A DNA stretch of 64,000 bases from Gnetum montanum (lineage: Eukaryota; Streptophyta; Gnetopsida; Gnetales; Gnetaceae), in contig MNCI01019003.1 of the NCBI GenBank assembly GCA_015680685.1, forward strand, positions 352,472 through 416,471, given 5' to 3'. The notes beneath the pieces were generated by a model. The model worked only from the letters and a program-made list of their open reading frames with translations, ran no database searches and was not told where the DNA came from. Shown piece after piece: positions 12,240-23,439 of this stretch (its first letter is position 1; each line of letters begins with the position of its first letter). Made by a program: the position numbers and the translations under genes.

Positions 12240-12639
12240 ACTATGACTCATCGCAATCCTATACTTTCTACTTTAAGACATAGTTAAAATCTTGTGTTTC
12301 TTACACAAAGACACGGCCATAATCGTGAACTTCCTACTCGAAGATGTAGTTAAAACTATACACTTCCTACTTAGAAACATAGTTAAGAACATATACTACT
12401 AATTAATTCATAAAAAACACAATCATACTACGTTGACCATGTTTTGATCCTCTTGGCACTTTTTGCCTTGTTTGAATACCATATCCTTCACCTTATGCTA
12501 AGGTGATCAAGTACGCATGTACCTATTGGAAGGAGTTTAAAACTTTCATATCTTGCTCAATGACATCCTTGTTAGATATCATCAACTGATCATGAGGTTG
12601 ATGTCTAACTAAATTCAACCTATGATTTTCATCTAGTCT

Positions 12640-14100
12640 ATTATCACCACTTTTGACTTGAAAATTTTTGAGGTCATTCTCAAGCATAATGCCCTCCACC
12701 ATAGATGTGGCATTTTAATCTTGAATATCTTAGAGGATATTGAGATAACCCTCCAAAACATGATCATTTGTTTTATGACTCCTAGTATTCTTGGGAAGTC
12801 TAACATTTTTCATGCTCCTAGGATGAGTTTTGTTTACTTGGGGCTAGCTCAACATAAGAGCCTCTAAATTTACCTAAACATACCTATGCCTCATCTCTCT
12901 GAGATTTAATACCCTCTTTCATGCCTGAAGTGGTTGCTTCTCTACACCCTTATCCTTTTTCCCCATATTTTAATTAGATAAACTGGTAGAAATTTGGATG
13001 ACCTTCCTAAATCTTATAATTTTACAAAGTTTAAGCTCATGTTAGATCGAGGGTTTGAGGGAATTGAGAAACAATATATAATTGGTAAACTCATCAAGTT
13101 TCGAGATTTATATAAAGATATTTTGGTATTTTTGAATATACTCTTCTAGATCTCCTATGTGTTAAAAATCCTTTAGCTTTGACCAAGTTTTGTTAATTCA
13201 ATTGCTTGAACAAAAGTTCTAAATCAAAGCCTCCTTGAACTAGTTCCATGTTTTGATAGGTCTATCTATCTTAGGCTTTTCTTCTTACAACATGCCAAGC
13301 CACCAGGTTGTTTCTATTCCATCCAAGAATTGGGCAACAACATGAGCTTGTATTTCAATGGCATACTCATACATCTCTATGAATTCTTATATTTTAAATA
13401 GAAAGGTATCTATCATAGTATCACCCCTATCCCCTTATAGATTTTTAGTTCCTTAGCTTAGAACTTGAAAATTAATCAACTTAGCCTTGATGCCAATGCC
13501 CTTGCTTGCATAGTTAAATAAACTTTTATTATCACAATCTCATCATCTAATTTCTTTTCCAAATCCGTAATCTTCTTTTGTTAACTTTTATACAAATCTT
13601 GTTGAGTTTCTAGCAATGATTACATCTCTTGATTTTCATCCTAAATCTCTTGGTTGATAAGATAGAGGTCATCAACAACATCCTCATGTCACTTCATCCA
13701 TTTCCTAACCATATGGTTTTGAGTTTGGAAAAGTTTGTATTTTATGCTAGAGCCAAAATCTAGAAGGAAAGGTACTTCGATTAGATTCACTAGCTCTTGG
13801 ATCATATGAGCTTTCTTAGTTGTCGGTAGACTACATATGATGATGTTGTCTACTTGTAATAAGTGGCTTCATAGTTCTTCCATCTTTTCAATGGATTCAT
13901 CATTATCTCTTTCACCAATCATCTCAACATTCACATTTTTATGTACATCATTGTACACATTCGCATCATCATGCATCTCCTTGTGCACATGACTACCATC
14001 TTCAAGTAGTCCATTATGAGGATTGGGATCAAGGGGAGTATTATCAAGATTTTGACTCCATTTTCTCTTCTTTTTATTCATCTTGGTAGCACACACATTA
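12640..14100 (-). pseudogene. gag remnant of another gypsy-type element
   Basis: The minus strand carries a broken gag of a type unlike Athila. A block at about 13320-13030 reads, with stops, like the common retrotransposon gag pattern, including KTWSKLKDF, then GDLEEYIQKYQNIF and a NSLKPSI end. The N-terminal part at 14096-13869 begins MCATKMNKKKRKW and is rich in Asp, Asn and His. It lies directly after a Met-type primer site at 14180. No pol follows: to the left the sequence is cut by A1 at 12239. Confidence 0.55.
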
Positions 14101-14163
14101 TGAAAAATGAATCATGATTATGAACCATGTACCTAGAAACTCCACTAGCCTTGAACCACAAAC

Positions 14164-14180
14164 CACAATTCTGATACTAA
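14164..14180 (-). promoter_or_regulatory. Initiator tRNA-Met type primer-binding site
   Basis: The minus strand reads TTAGTATCAGAATTGTGG from the end of a putative LTR. The classic plant Met primer site is TGGTATCAGAGC, so the match is good but not perfect. The position next to a TTTTACA end, and before a gag remnant, supports the call. Confidence 0.5.
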
Positions 14181-14181
14181 G

Positions 14182-14810
14182 TGTAAAACCACTACTTTGG
14201 CAAAGCATCATTTGGCATCATCCTTAAACCAAAAATTATCTAGAAGATCTAGAGTGGATCCAAGATGGACTATGCATCAAGAATCAAAACACCTGCACAT
14301 ATAGCATAAGCATACATCACCCATTAGTTCATGGATTATGAGCATATTAAGTATGCCACATGAAATCATAGATGTGACATGACCAACACAATACACACAA
14401 GCATGAACAAAATAAGCACACAAAGCCATAGAAGACACTATTCTTTTATAAGAGCTAAGATACACACCTACTCTAATGTATGTAGCATTAAGCCTTGCTC
14501 TTAAAGAGAAGGGAAGTTGCCTCAACATTAAAGCCAAAGCTTCTCTAGAAGTCTATATATCATTGTGAAAAAGCATAAAAAGGAATCAGGTCCAATATAA
14601 TTCTTTAATGATGGTTGTGATAACATGGAATCCATGAGAATATCTACGATCCTTGGACCCCTATTCCAAAGGGAAACAATCTTTAACCCACCATCAAGAC
14701 ATGTTTTCCTATAGCAACCTACCCATTAGTTAATTACCTTCACAAAAGGAAAACTCTCAACAGAACCTATCTATATAGGAGCACTCACATATGCATTCCT
14801 CATTGTCATT
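14182..14810 (-). repeat. Putative LTR of the Met-primed gypsy element, partial
   Basis: The only support is position. On the minus strand its end (TTTTACA at 14188-14182) abuts the Met-type primer site. No second copy is in the window to confirm its borders, and no reading frame is seen. The right border is set at the copia scrap and is approximate. Confidence 0.3.
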
Positions 14811-14814
14811 TTGT

Positions 14815-14984
14815 AATTGAAGAGGAAGCACTTATGATGGATCTCCATAATGGTGAGCCATGTATATACGATGAGGCACTTTCATCACCTACTAGTAAGG
14901 AATGGATGAATGCTATAATTGAAGAGATAAAGTCTATCATGAGCAATCATGTGTAGGACTTGGTTTTGATTTCATATTCTTATG
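14815..14984 (+). pseudogene. Ty1/copia reverse transcriptase scrap
   Basis: The translation contains EPCIYDEALSSPTSKEWMN, then AIIEEIKSIMSNHVWDLV. This is the well-known start of plant copia RT (pattern EAL...W..AM.EEI.S...N..W.LV). It is cut at 14984 by A2, whose target duplication TTATG ends here. No continuation is recognisable to the right of A2 at 26276, so it was already a fragment or is too decayed. Confidence 0.75.
14980..14984. repeat. Left target-site duplication of A2 (TTATG)
   Basis: The five bases next to the TG of the 5' LTR are identical to the five bases after the CA of the 3' LTR (26271-26275). This is the length expected for a gypsy integrase. Confidence 0.9.
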
Positions 14985-15915
14985 TGATGAGAGCAGTTCC
15001 TCTAGCAGTTATTCTAATTATTAGAGTAGTTACTCTAGTAGTTTATTCTAATTATCAGAGTAGTTACTCTAGAGGTTTATTCTAATTATTAGAGTGGCTA
15101 CTCTAGTGGTTACTTTAGCAGTTATTCTAATTATTAGAGTAGTTGCTCCCAAACCTATAAATACAGTGCCTAGGCTTACAATTGAAAAGAAGTCTTTTAG
15201 CAGTCAAGTAGTGAAACTCTTATAGTCTTCTTGAAAGTTAGAGTATTTTCCAAGTGCCCGTAATAGGAGGTTGAAGTGTGGACAGATCTTTATTTGAGCA
15301 TTATGTACCTAAGCACACCTTGTGTACGACAATAAAGATGAGCTCTTCGATTCATCCTTGCAACACTTGAGATTTGTTTTCTTATGCATTTATTTTATTT
15401 TATTTTATCATGCATTTATTTTATTTTATGCACTTTACATTTCTATTATTAGCACAACAATTCATTTTGATCAATTAAGCAAATCGTTAAATTACACAAG
15501 CATGACCACTTTGAGCATGTGTGTAACACTTGGTAACCCAATAACGATTAGCATTTGGTAATCCCAACAGTGTTGCACTGGTTTAGGATGTGTATGGAAA
15601 GTGGGAAAATATGCTAGTGTTAGGATTAGTTAGAACTTAGTTAATGAGTAGTTAAGTTAAATTAGTCACTTAGTTACCTCTCTCCTTCCCTACTAGCATA
15701 GGACATAAAAACATAAAAGCTATAAAAATCATATGTCTCAAGCTTACTTAACCATACAATCATGACATACAAGTAAGCTTGGCAAGACAACAATCAACCA
15801 ACCCATCCTTGTTTCACAAGGATGCATAAGCACTTAGTCCTTGGAATTCAACTGGATTGTGCGTGAAATGCTTGTATTTGTATAGTTGAGTGTAGGGGTA
15901 CCTCACCGCTCATCA
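14985..15915 (+). repeat. 5' LTR of A2 (931 bp)
   Basis: It starts TGATGAGAG and ends CTCATCA. The U3 holds a tandem array (15009-15150), then a TATA box CTATAAATA at 15155-15163. The second half shares GGTAACCCAATAACGATTAG and the TAGGGGTACCTC end with the LTRs of A4, A5 and A6, while the U3 is its own. Short ORFs inside it (such as 15322-15561) are chance. Confidence 0.9.
15009..15150 (+). promoter_or_regulatory. U3 tandem array with near-palindromes AGAGTAGTTACTCT
   Basis: About four copies of a unit of roughly 34 bp carry TTCTAATTATTAGAGTAG followed by TTACTCTAG. The core AGAGTA-GT-TACTCT is an inverted repeat. It lies just upstream of the TATA box, so it is a likely enhancer or silencing target. 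The 3' LTR has the same array at 25320-25460. Confidence 0.7.
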
Positions 15916-15934
15916 TTGGTGTCGTTGCTAGGGA
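15916..15934 (+). promoter_or_regulatory. tRNA-Asp type primer-binding site of A2
   Basis: It directly follows the 5' LTR and reads TTGGTGTCGTTGCTAGGGA. It matches the tRNA-Asp complement at 15 of 19 bases, and the four differences are all transitions. Confidence 0.8.
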
Positions 15935-16239
15935 CTTAGTTATTTGTGCACTAACTAAAACATAGGAAATTATTCACATCATTGGAATGAACCCTTATGG
16001 TTGGTTGAGAAAATAATAAACAAGAATACATTGCACAATGAATAGACAAGTATTTCTCCTTCTTCATATCAAAGCGCCTCACTGCCTAGGTCTAAAATAG
16101 GAAATAGTTAGTGGCATAATATACATGATATTGATCCACCAATCCATCAACAAGTTCAAGTGGTATATATTCATCCCAATGAGTATATACCAGACTTCAT
16201 CTTTATCCTTCATCAAGATGAACAACTATGTTTGTGAGA

Positions 16240-18420
16240 CTTAGAAGATAACATAGTGTTACCTCCCGATTGTTTAGTCTCAAGCATGCTTCTTCATGCT
16301 CTCACACAAATTGGCATGCCGCACTTACATGAAGAATACATTGTGAAAGACCATGAATCAAGAGAATACCATCCCATAGAGGCACAATGTCAAAGGGACT
16401 TGCAACAGGAGAGGCATCATAAGTCTTTGAAGGATAAGTGGTCCCTGGATTCCCCACATGTCTTAAGCAAAAATGAGGGTGGTGAACCTACCTCAGGTAG
16501 TCGGCCACACAATGATGTTCCTCCCCTTGACTTTGGCCAAAGGGTTGTGTGTCAAAACCTTCATTCCACTATTCATAACCTAGGTCTTGATACCCATGGG
16601 CTCAAAGGGTCCAAAAAGGGACATGAACTCATGATAAAGGCGGACATTCTAATCACAATCCCGGTCAGGGCTGAGACCACAGAAGAGAAGGTAGTAGACA
16701 CCATCATGGTGATGGTTCTCCTTCTTATTCACCTTCATCATATCCTTCATCCTCTCCTTCAATATTTGGACACATTCATAAAGAAAAAGGCCATGGGGAT
16801 AAAGGTAGGAAAAGTGGAATTCATAGACGAAACAACCAGAAAGGGGACAAGGGCACTCTAGAGAGTCACGACATAGTAGAAGGGAGAGTAGGGAACAACG
16901 TAGGCATCATAGATTCCATGGAAGAGATGATCATAATGAACCACTACTTGCTACTTGAAGTATGTTATAGATAACTGAGGTTGTTAGAATTCCAATAAGG
17001 CATCAGAAAGATAGTAGGATCAAGAGATTAGATATGAACAATATCCCACGATTTGAAGGGGGATACAACGCTAATCCTCAGAATCATTTACAAGCATTCC
17101 ATGACGTGTGTGCCTTACAAAACATAGAGAAGGAATGGAAAAAAATTAAGTTGTTCTTGTGGATACTAGTTAATGAAGTAAAAAGCTGGTACCAGTCCTT
17201 AGAACCGAAATCTATTCATAGATGGAGTACTATGTTAGAATTATTCAACAATAAGTACCAAACGTACTTCTGAGTGTCCAACCTGTGAAAGCAAGTCCAA
17301 GGCTAGAAACAAGGACGACATGAACCCTTGGATGCTACCATGGGCCGATACTATACATTGTTACATTGTTGTCTTGGCCATGGTTATTTGCAAAGGGTTC
17401 AATTGTGCCATCTTGTAGATGGGCTTAGGCATGAAATGAGAAGAACCCTTGGGACTTATGCCGAAGGAAGACTATCCGATCATAGGTCCCATCAAATCCA
17501 AAGACTATTGGAGCAAGTTGCTAAGGAAGAAGGTGAGCCACAGAAGAGATAAATTGTAGAAGAGTATAACTAAGATCCTTCCCTCTAGAAGATGAAAGTA
17601 ATATTTTGTGAGGATGAAGAAGAGTCACCACTCAAAGAGATGGTGAATAGGAAAAATTTTCCTATCCAAAAGATGACATCAGAAGTTTTGGCAAAGGTAG
17701 ATCAAATGTGGAATTCCCTAAATAATAGATTTCAAACTATTCTTAAAATAGTAGAGGATTCTAGAGAGCAAGGTAGTGATCGTGAAAAAAGAGAAAAGAG
17801 AAAAGTTGAACATGCACGTAGCAAGGGTAAGGGCAAAGTTGCCATCATTGAAGAGGTTGTGGATTTGGAAAAAAACAATGATAGTGGATGCGAGATATGT
17901 CAATATGACCATCCTAAGGGATGTTTCCCCATAATATCACATCTACAGGAATCTAGGATGTATGCACTCAACCCACGATTGAACAAATGACAAACACCTC
18001 AAAGGTTACCTTATCCTCAAGGTAACCCAAGGTAGTTACACCAACCCTTAGCATATTATCCCAGTGGAACTCCACCACAACCAATTAAGAAATATCAATA
18101 GTGGAAATGACCACAATCATGGGGAATGCCACCACCAAGGCAACAGTATAATTACCGACATCCTAACCTGTATGGATATTACGTGTAGCAGCCAATCTCC
18201 CCACCTAACTCTACTAGTCACGTCACTCCTCAACCTCACTACCAAGCTCACGAGTATTATGGGACTCCCTCTTTTAGAGGTGATATTCCACAAGCATATC
18301 ATCCTTCTCATCCAGCTGCATATCTTTCACCAATAGCTCCACTACCACCTACTCCAGTGATGCAAGGTGAAATCCCTACCCAGCCACAGCAACGTAATGC
18401 CATGAGGGTTGTTAACTCTT
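16240..18420 (+). pseudogene. gag of A2
   Basis: The N-terminal part (16256 to about 16620) is open, then a frameshift follows. The His/Asp/Ser-rich stretch continues in another frame to about 16980. The capsid region at 17034-17550 includes FEGGYNANPQNHLQAFHD, then KSWYQSLEPKS and RRTLGTYAEGRL. A basic linker and a zinc-knuckle-like CEICQYDHPKGC (about 17890-17925) follow, shorter than the usual CX2CX4HX4C. A Pro/Tyr/Gln-rich tail runs to 18420. Gag forms the particle and binds RNA. About ten stops and one or two frameshifts break it, but long frames remain (132 codons at 17592-17990). Confidence 0.8.
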
Positions 18421-18579
18421 AACCTACTATTGGTTCCAACAACCACATGAAGAAAAGACCTTGATTTAGAACCAATAGTCCAACCAATCCCTTGCAATCA
18501 TAACCGGTTGATTCCGTAGATACCTCAGTATCAATCAAGGCTTCGGAGCCCCCTTCAACCAAATCACCACACTCAACGT

Positions 18580-19080
18580 ATATGGTTATGCTAACACATG
18601 CCGTCATCGATTGGATCAACGCTAGCCACCTTCCCAGGAAATTCTCTAATCCTAGGAGTCCTCTGATATACTTACAAATTGCTGAAAATGCATTGTGCAA
18701 GGCTCTTTTGGATTCAAGTTCTTGTGTCAACTTGATTTCTCAAGAAATGTACAAGGCCTCAAACCTGCCTCCATTGAAAAAGAGTGACATTCATCTAGAG
18801 TTGGCCAACCAGTCCATCACTGTCCCATTGGGACTAGTGGAAGACATTATTACCACTATTTTTGGGTGGTCATACACAACTAACTTCCTAGTGATTTAGG
18901 TAAACAGTGGTAAGGGAAACTTCCCAATCATAATGGGAAGAGCATGGCTAAGCACCATCAATGCACACCTAGGAATCCATGATCTTTCCCTAGAAATATA
19001 AAAGGAAAATACATTTGGAAAGATCAAGAAGAAGAAAGTTTTGTGCATCACATACAGTGACACAAGGTGTAATTGCGTGT
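18580..19080 (+). pseudogene. Aspartic protease of A2
   Basis: It is in frame with the gag tail. The active-site region reads KALLDSSSCVNLISQEMYK, so the expected D-[ST]-G or D-L-G triad is D-S-S. The later block LVEDIITTIFGWSYTTNFLV, then FPIIMGRAWLS, is typical of Athila-type proteases. One stop at 18897-18899 breaks it. The missing Gly would be expected to disable the enzyme. A6 has the same change. Confidence 0.75.
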
Positions 19081-19339
19081 AGAGGTCATGGTTTGTGCAA
19101 AGTTTAGAATTTTCTGCATGCAATCAGTGTGTACAAGTGATTAACATACAAAGATTCCTATATGTAGCAGCCACATGACAAGAAAACACACCTAGTGGCT
19201 GATAGCTGATCACGAAAGTAGTTCACTCATATGCATGGAACCAATTGAGGGTTTGACTTGTACTTACATTGATAGCATAGATGCATTAGAGTAAGTCCAC
19301 TACCAACTTCCAAGTCGTAACCTTGAAAATATCAACTAG

Positions 19340-20425
19340 GGAAAGTTGGAAATCCATAAGAAATTTAAGTAGGATCCCATTGAGCTAAAACCATTGCCCC
19401 CTGGTATGGAATACATGTTCCTTAAAAATGGAAAACTAGTAATTATCACGTCTAAGCTTGTTCCACAATAGAAAGAAGAACTACTAAAGGTAATAAATAA
19501 ATGGTCAGAAGCCTTCACTTGGTCATATCCCAAATTAACTAGAATAGATCCTAGGATATACCAACATAGAATTTACACTGACCCCTCCATTAAGCCTCAA
19601 AGATAACCACAGAGGTGATTGAACTCTAAGGAAGAAATCGAACAGCTTCTCATGGCTAGGTTCATATACCCCATTGTTGATAGCAAATGGGTTACCCCCT
19701 TAGTTATTTTACCTAAAAAGGAAGGCAAATAGAGGATTTGCATAGATTTTAGGCTACTAAATATGGAAACATTCAAATATCACTTTCCATTGCCATTTGT
19801 CAACCAAGTCTTAGACACCATCATAGGGCATCGCTATTATATTTTTTTGGATGGATATAGCAGATATAACCAAACAAAAATAGCCCTAGAAGACCAAGCC
19901 AAGACTACATTCACAAGTTCTTGGGGAATGTTCACATACAAACAAATTTTGTTTAGCTTGTGCAATGCCCCTGCAACATTTCAATGACTAGTTCTAAACA
20001 TATTCCAACAGTAGATAGGGAATGACATTGAGGTCTTTATGGACAACTTCTCCACTTATGGAGAAAACTTTGATCAATCCTTGGACCGATTAGAGCAAGT
20101 GTTAAAAAGATGTGTAGAAACCAATTTGAGGCTCAACTGGTAGAAAAGCCATTTGATGGTGCAAGAAGGTGTAGTACTAGGGAAAAAAATTTCACACACA
20201 GGGATAGAGGTAGACTCTAAGAATATCAAAATTATCCAAGGAATTATCCATCAACTGGAAACTGTCAAAGATATTTGGTCATTCCTTGGACATACTGGCT
20301 ACTATAGGAGATTTATTGAGAAATTTTCAAAGGTTTCCAAATCATTGGTGGAATTAACGAAAAAGGGCATACCTTTCGAGTGGACCAAGGAATGCAAATT
20401 AACTTTCCAAAATCTGAAATAGGAG
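19340..20425 (+). pseudogene. Reverse transcriptase of A2, inactive
   Basis: RT motifs appear in order: WVTPLVILPKKEGK, RICIDFRLLN, FLDGYSRYNQ with the first catalytic Asp, LFSLCNAPATFQ, and then VFMDNFSTYG. In the last motif the second catalytic Asp codon (20045-20047) is AAC, Asn. The 20153-20422 segment has SHTGIEVDSKNI and FLGHTGYYRRFIEKFSK, which is diagnostic for the Athila lineage. Around ten in-frame stops are present. It lies between protease and RNase H as expected. Confidence 0.85.
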
Positions 20426-21075
20426 CTTGTGGAAACACCTATTCTACAAGCTCCTACTGGTCCAAACCATTCCATATCATGACTAACATGTCCAACTATG
20501 CCTTAGGAGCCGTACTCACATAGTTAGATGACTAGAAACATCCTAATTACATACACTATGTAAGTAAAAGTATTGCTGGTGCACAACTTAACTACACTAC
20601 CATAGAGAAAGAATTAATGGATGTAGTGTTTGCACTAGAAAAGTTTAGATACTATGTATTGGGATATAAAGTATATATACATACAGATCATAGTGCAATC
20701 TGGTTCCTCATGAATAAGCCAATGGTAAGCCCTCATATCATACGATGGCTTGTAATCTTACAAGAGTTTGATCTAACGATGATCAATCACAAGGGTACCA
20801 AGAATGTAGTTGTTGATCATTTATCTCGGTTGTGATGGGACAACAAAGAGGATGAGTATCCAATTTTTGATTATTTTCCTAATGAATTTCTCTTTGCTGG
20901 TGTAGTGAATAATCAATCACCCATGGAGACAAATTGGTATAGTAGCATTCTTACCTATCTCCTCACCCAAAAAATACCACAAGAGTTAAACCTTAAAAGA
21001 AAAAACAATTTCTTCATCGAGCCAGTACTTTATGGAAATCAATGGGCAACTTTACAAAGTGAAATAGCATAAAAT
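20425..21075 (+). pseudogene. RNase H and linker of A2
   Basis: The segment 20617-20835 is open and reads VVFALEKFRYYVLGYKVYIH, then TDHSAIWFLMNKPM and a VVDHLSRL end. These are the standard gypsy RNase H motifs. The linker toward integrase continues to about 21075 with ILTYLLTQKIPQELN. Soon after, the homology to other copies stops, where a foreign LTR fragment begins. Confidence 0.8.
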
Positions 21076-21099
21076 TTTAGGACTCTCATGCTTCAGTAG

Positions 21100-22895
21100 A
21101 GTCTTGAAATTTAGGCAAGGATTTCCACAAGTGCAGCATCATGATGGTTCACACTGAGGGTACACTATCCAGTTCGGCAAGTTTTCTACCTCCAAGGTTG
21201 ACAGGCTCACTAGACTCTCTAGCCTACCCAACTGGACAATCGACTGAGCTAACAATTTATGCAGAAACTAGGCTAGGAGTTGTCAAAAGTGTTTGGGATA
21301 AGAAAAATAGTTCAGCAAGTTTTCTAGTGAAGAAGCCTGCTACGCTATGCAGTGTAGCAAGTCTTGAAAAATAGTTGCTCAAGTGTCCAAGTATGAAGTA
21401 ACAAAGTGATTGCTAAGACAAGGCAAGATTCAGTCAACGCAAGGTGCTACGCTATGTAGCGTCTCATAGCATAGGAAAAGCAAAGCAGAAAGGTCCATCT
21501 TGCCAAGTGATTCCAATAAGAAAACAACACCTTGACAAGAGTTCAGCATCCAAAACTTCTCTCTCCACTTAATCCTCAAGCCTCAAGCAAAGTTTCTTGC
21601 TAGAAATTGATGAATTAAATAAGGAAGAAGGATACACTAGCCACTATGTTGTGCTATGCTACATAGCATAGCACAACGTAGCAATGGTGCAAAAGTAGCA
21701 AGTGTTTCATACATGAGTTCCGTAAGTTCAAAAACTCTCCTGCATGAAGGAAGAAAGTTGCAAACAAATGCTCTATAGCTCCAACGCAAATCTCAATCAA
21801 TACTAGTGGCTACACTATGCTATGCTACATACCGTAGCACAACATAGTAAGTAGCCACTTACACTGTGCCAATGTGTTCAACAACGTGAGTAGTGCAACA
21901 CTGGTACAAAAGTAACAAGACATCTTTAGGAATCTCTAGAACTTCTTGACAGTATTTTTTCTCACTTTGTCATGTCCTTAGCAATATCAGCAATTTCACT
22001 TTGTTTTGCATAACCCCGATCAGCCCCCAAAAAATTATTCCTACACTTGACCCTGCTTGTAAAGGTAGGGAAGACGTAGTCCTGGAGCATAAGCTCCATT
22101 ATTCTTGTGCTATTAGCGCACTAGATCTCAACACATGTAGTTTCGATGGTATAGTCATAGTGTAGCAAAGTTCACGTCCAGTATCGCACACCTACACGGT
22201 ACAGCCATGTTAGCATCTTGTGGGGTCCAGGACATGTGGCATCCAGACCATATTTCTCTCCTGCTCCTTGCCCTATAAATACCCTAGAAAAAAATGCTCA
22301 AATGGTTGGCTTTTTTGGCATTGGCAAGAGCAGTTGGCTAGTTGGCTTTTCGCATTGGCTGATTAGCTTTTGAGTTAGCTTTCAGAAGGCATAGTTCGCA
22401 ATTTTCTTGAGCATTCTAGTTACCTTTGAGTTCTCTGGTTGGCTCCAAACATCCCTTTGTGAGTCAATCATTCTAACATCTTAGCAAATAGATCAACGAG
22501 TAGAAGAACTATGACTATACCGCTCGATGTAAGTAGTGTCTCTCCAGCATTGCATAACCTGTTATACACCTTTCAAATAAGGCAAAGAATCAAATTTGTG
22601 ATCTTGGGGTGGTGCATTTTTTTCACCTAATTTTGTTTTGCTATTTCTTTATTATAATCATTGTTTTACACTATTTTTTCCATCTTGCATTTATTGATCA
22701 TCGATTTGTCTCACTCATCTCGCTTCTGAAACAAACGTTTACATAAGGTTAAGATACACTGACTAAGTCCTTGTCTGCTCGACCAGACCGTTCAGGATGA
22801 TTCACTTCCATTTTTCTCCAGCACGATCCTTGCACAGATTTGGGGTTAAACTATTCCCCCGACAACCTCCCAGTGTTCCAGCCACTAACGCTACA
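21100..22895 (+). repeat. Foreign LTR fragment inside A2, in place of the integrase core
   Basis: Homology to Athila pol stops near 21090 and returns at about 23190. Between these points is a stretch of different base composition with a TATA box (CCCTATAAATACCC at about 22268-22281). Upstream of it are repeated inverted motifs such as TGCTATGCTACATAGCATAG (about 21655) and related copies near 21340, 21450 and 21815. It ends CTACA at 22895, six bases before a tRNA-Asn type primer site. This fits the 5' LTR and leader of another element. The left border is approximate, and no second LTR is present. Confidence 0.6.
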
Positions 22896-22901
22896 ATTTT
22901 T

Positions 22902-22920
22902 TGATGCTAGAAGGAGGACC
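22902..22920 (+). promoter_or_regulatory. tRNA-Asn type primer-binding site
   Basis: It reads TGATGCTAGAAGGAGGACC. The plant tRNA-Asn complement is TGGCGCTAGAAGGAGGG. T1 has a similar site at 29839. The match marks the end of the foreign LTR. Confidence 0.65.
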
Positions 22921-23189
22921 TTTGGTGCCTTTTCCATGCCCTACGGGTAGTCTTGCATGCTCTCTACACCCCGTCACACACTAGCATAAATGTGACATCA
23001 TTTTGTGGTTGTTTACACATCGTATGGTGCTGATTGGGCACAACAATGGTTCCTTTGGAACCTGGTGGGACAAAAAGCCTCCCATTTCCCATCAATTTCT
23101 ATGTTTCTAGTTTGCGATCTCCCCTTTGTGATCAACTGGGAGATAAGGATCTCTACTAGAATCCCACACATGTGCCACAACATACTAAA

Positions 23190-23430
23190 TTTCAAACACT
23201 ATGGGAAGGACCTTATATTATTTATGCAACTTTTCCTTCAGGGGCCATGACAATATACAAACCTGAGAGCCTAGACAAGAAACTATTGGTCAATGTACAA
23301 TAAACCAAACCTTTCCATGAGCTTAGAACAACCAGTACACATGCTACCTCTGTTGATGGACAACCTTACTCACTATTTTAGATCTCCTCCTTCCAACTTT
23401 GTCATGGGGGAGATGGCCACCTATGCTAAC
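23190..23430 (+). pseudogene. Integrase C-terminus of A2
   Basis: The translation KFQTLWEGPYIIYATFPSGA, then NVQ-TKPFHE after a stop, fits the C-terminal GPY/F module that follows the integrase core in gypsy elements. Next comes FRSPPSNFVMGEMATYA, shared with A1. The DDE core before it is missing. Confidence 0.7.
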
Positions 23431-23439
23431 CATTTTAGG

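Noticed and set aside
15322-15561. Hydrophobic open frame (YFILFYHAFILFYALY) here and at 25719-25916
   Set aside because: Both lie in the TTTTATTTTA repeats of the two A2 LTRs, and come from simple sequence.
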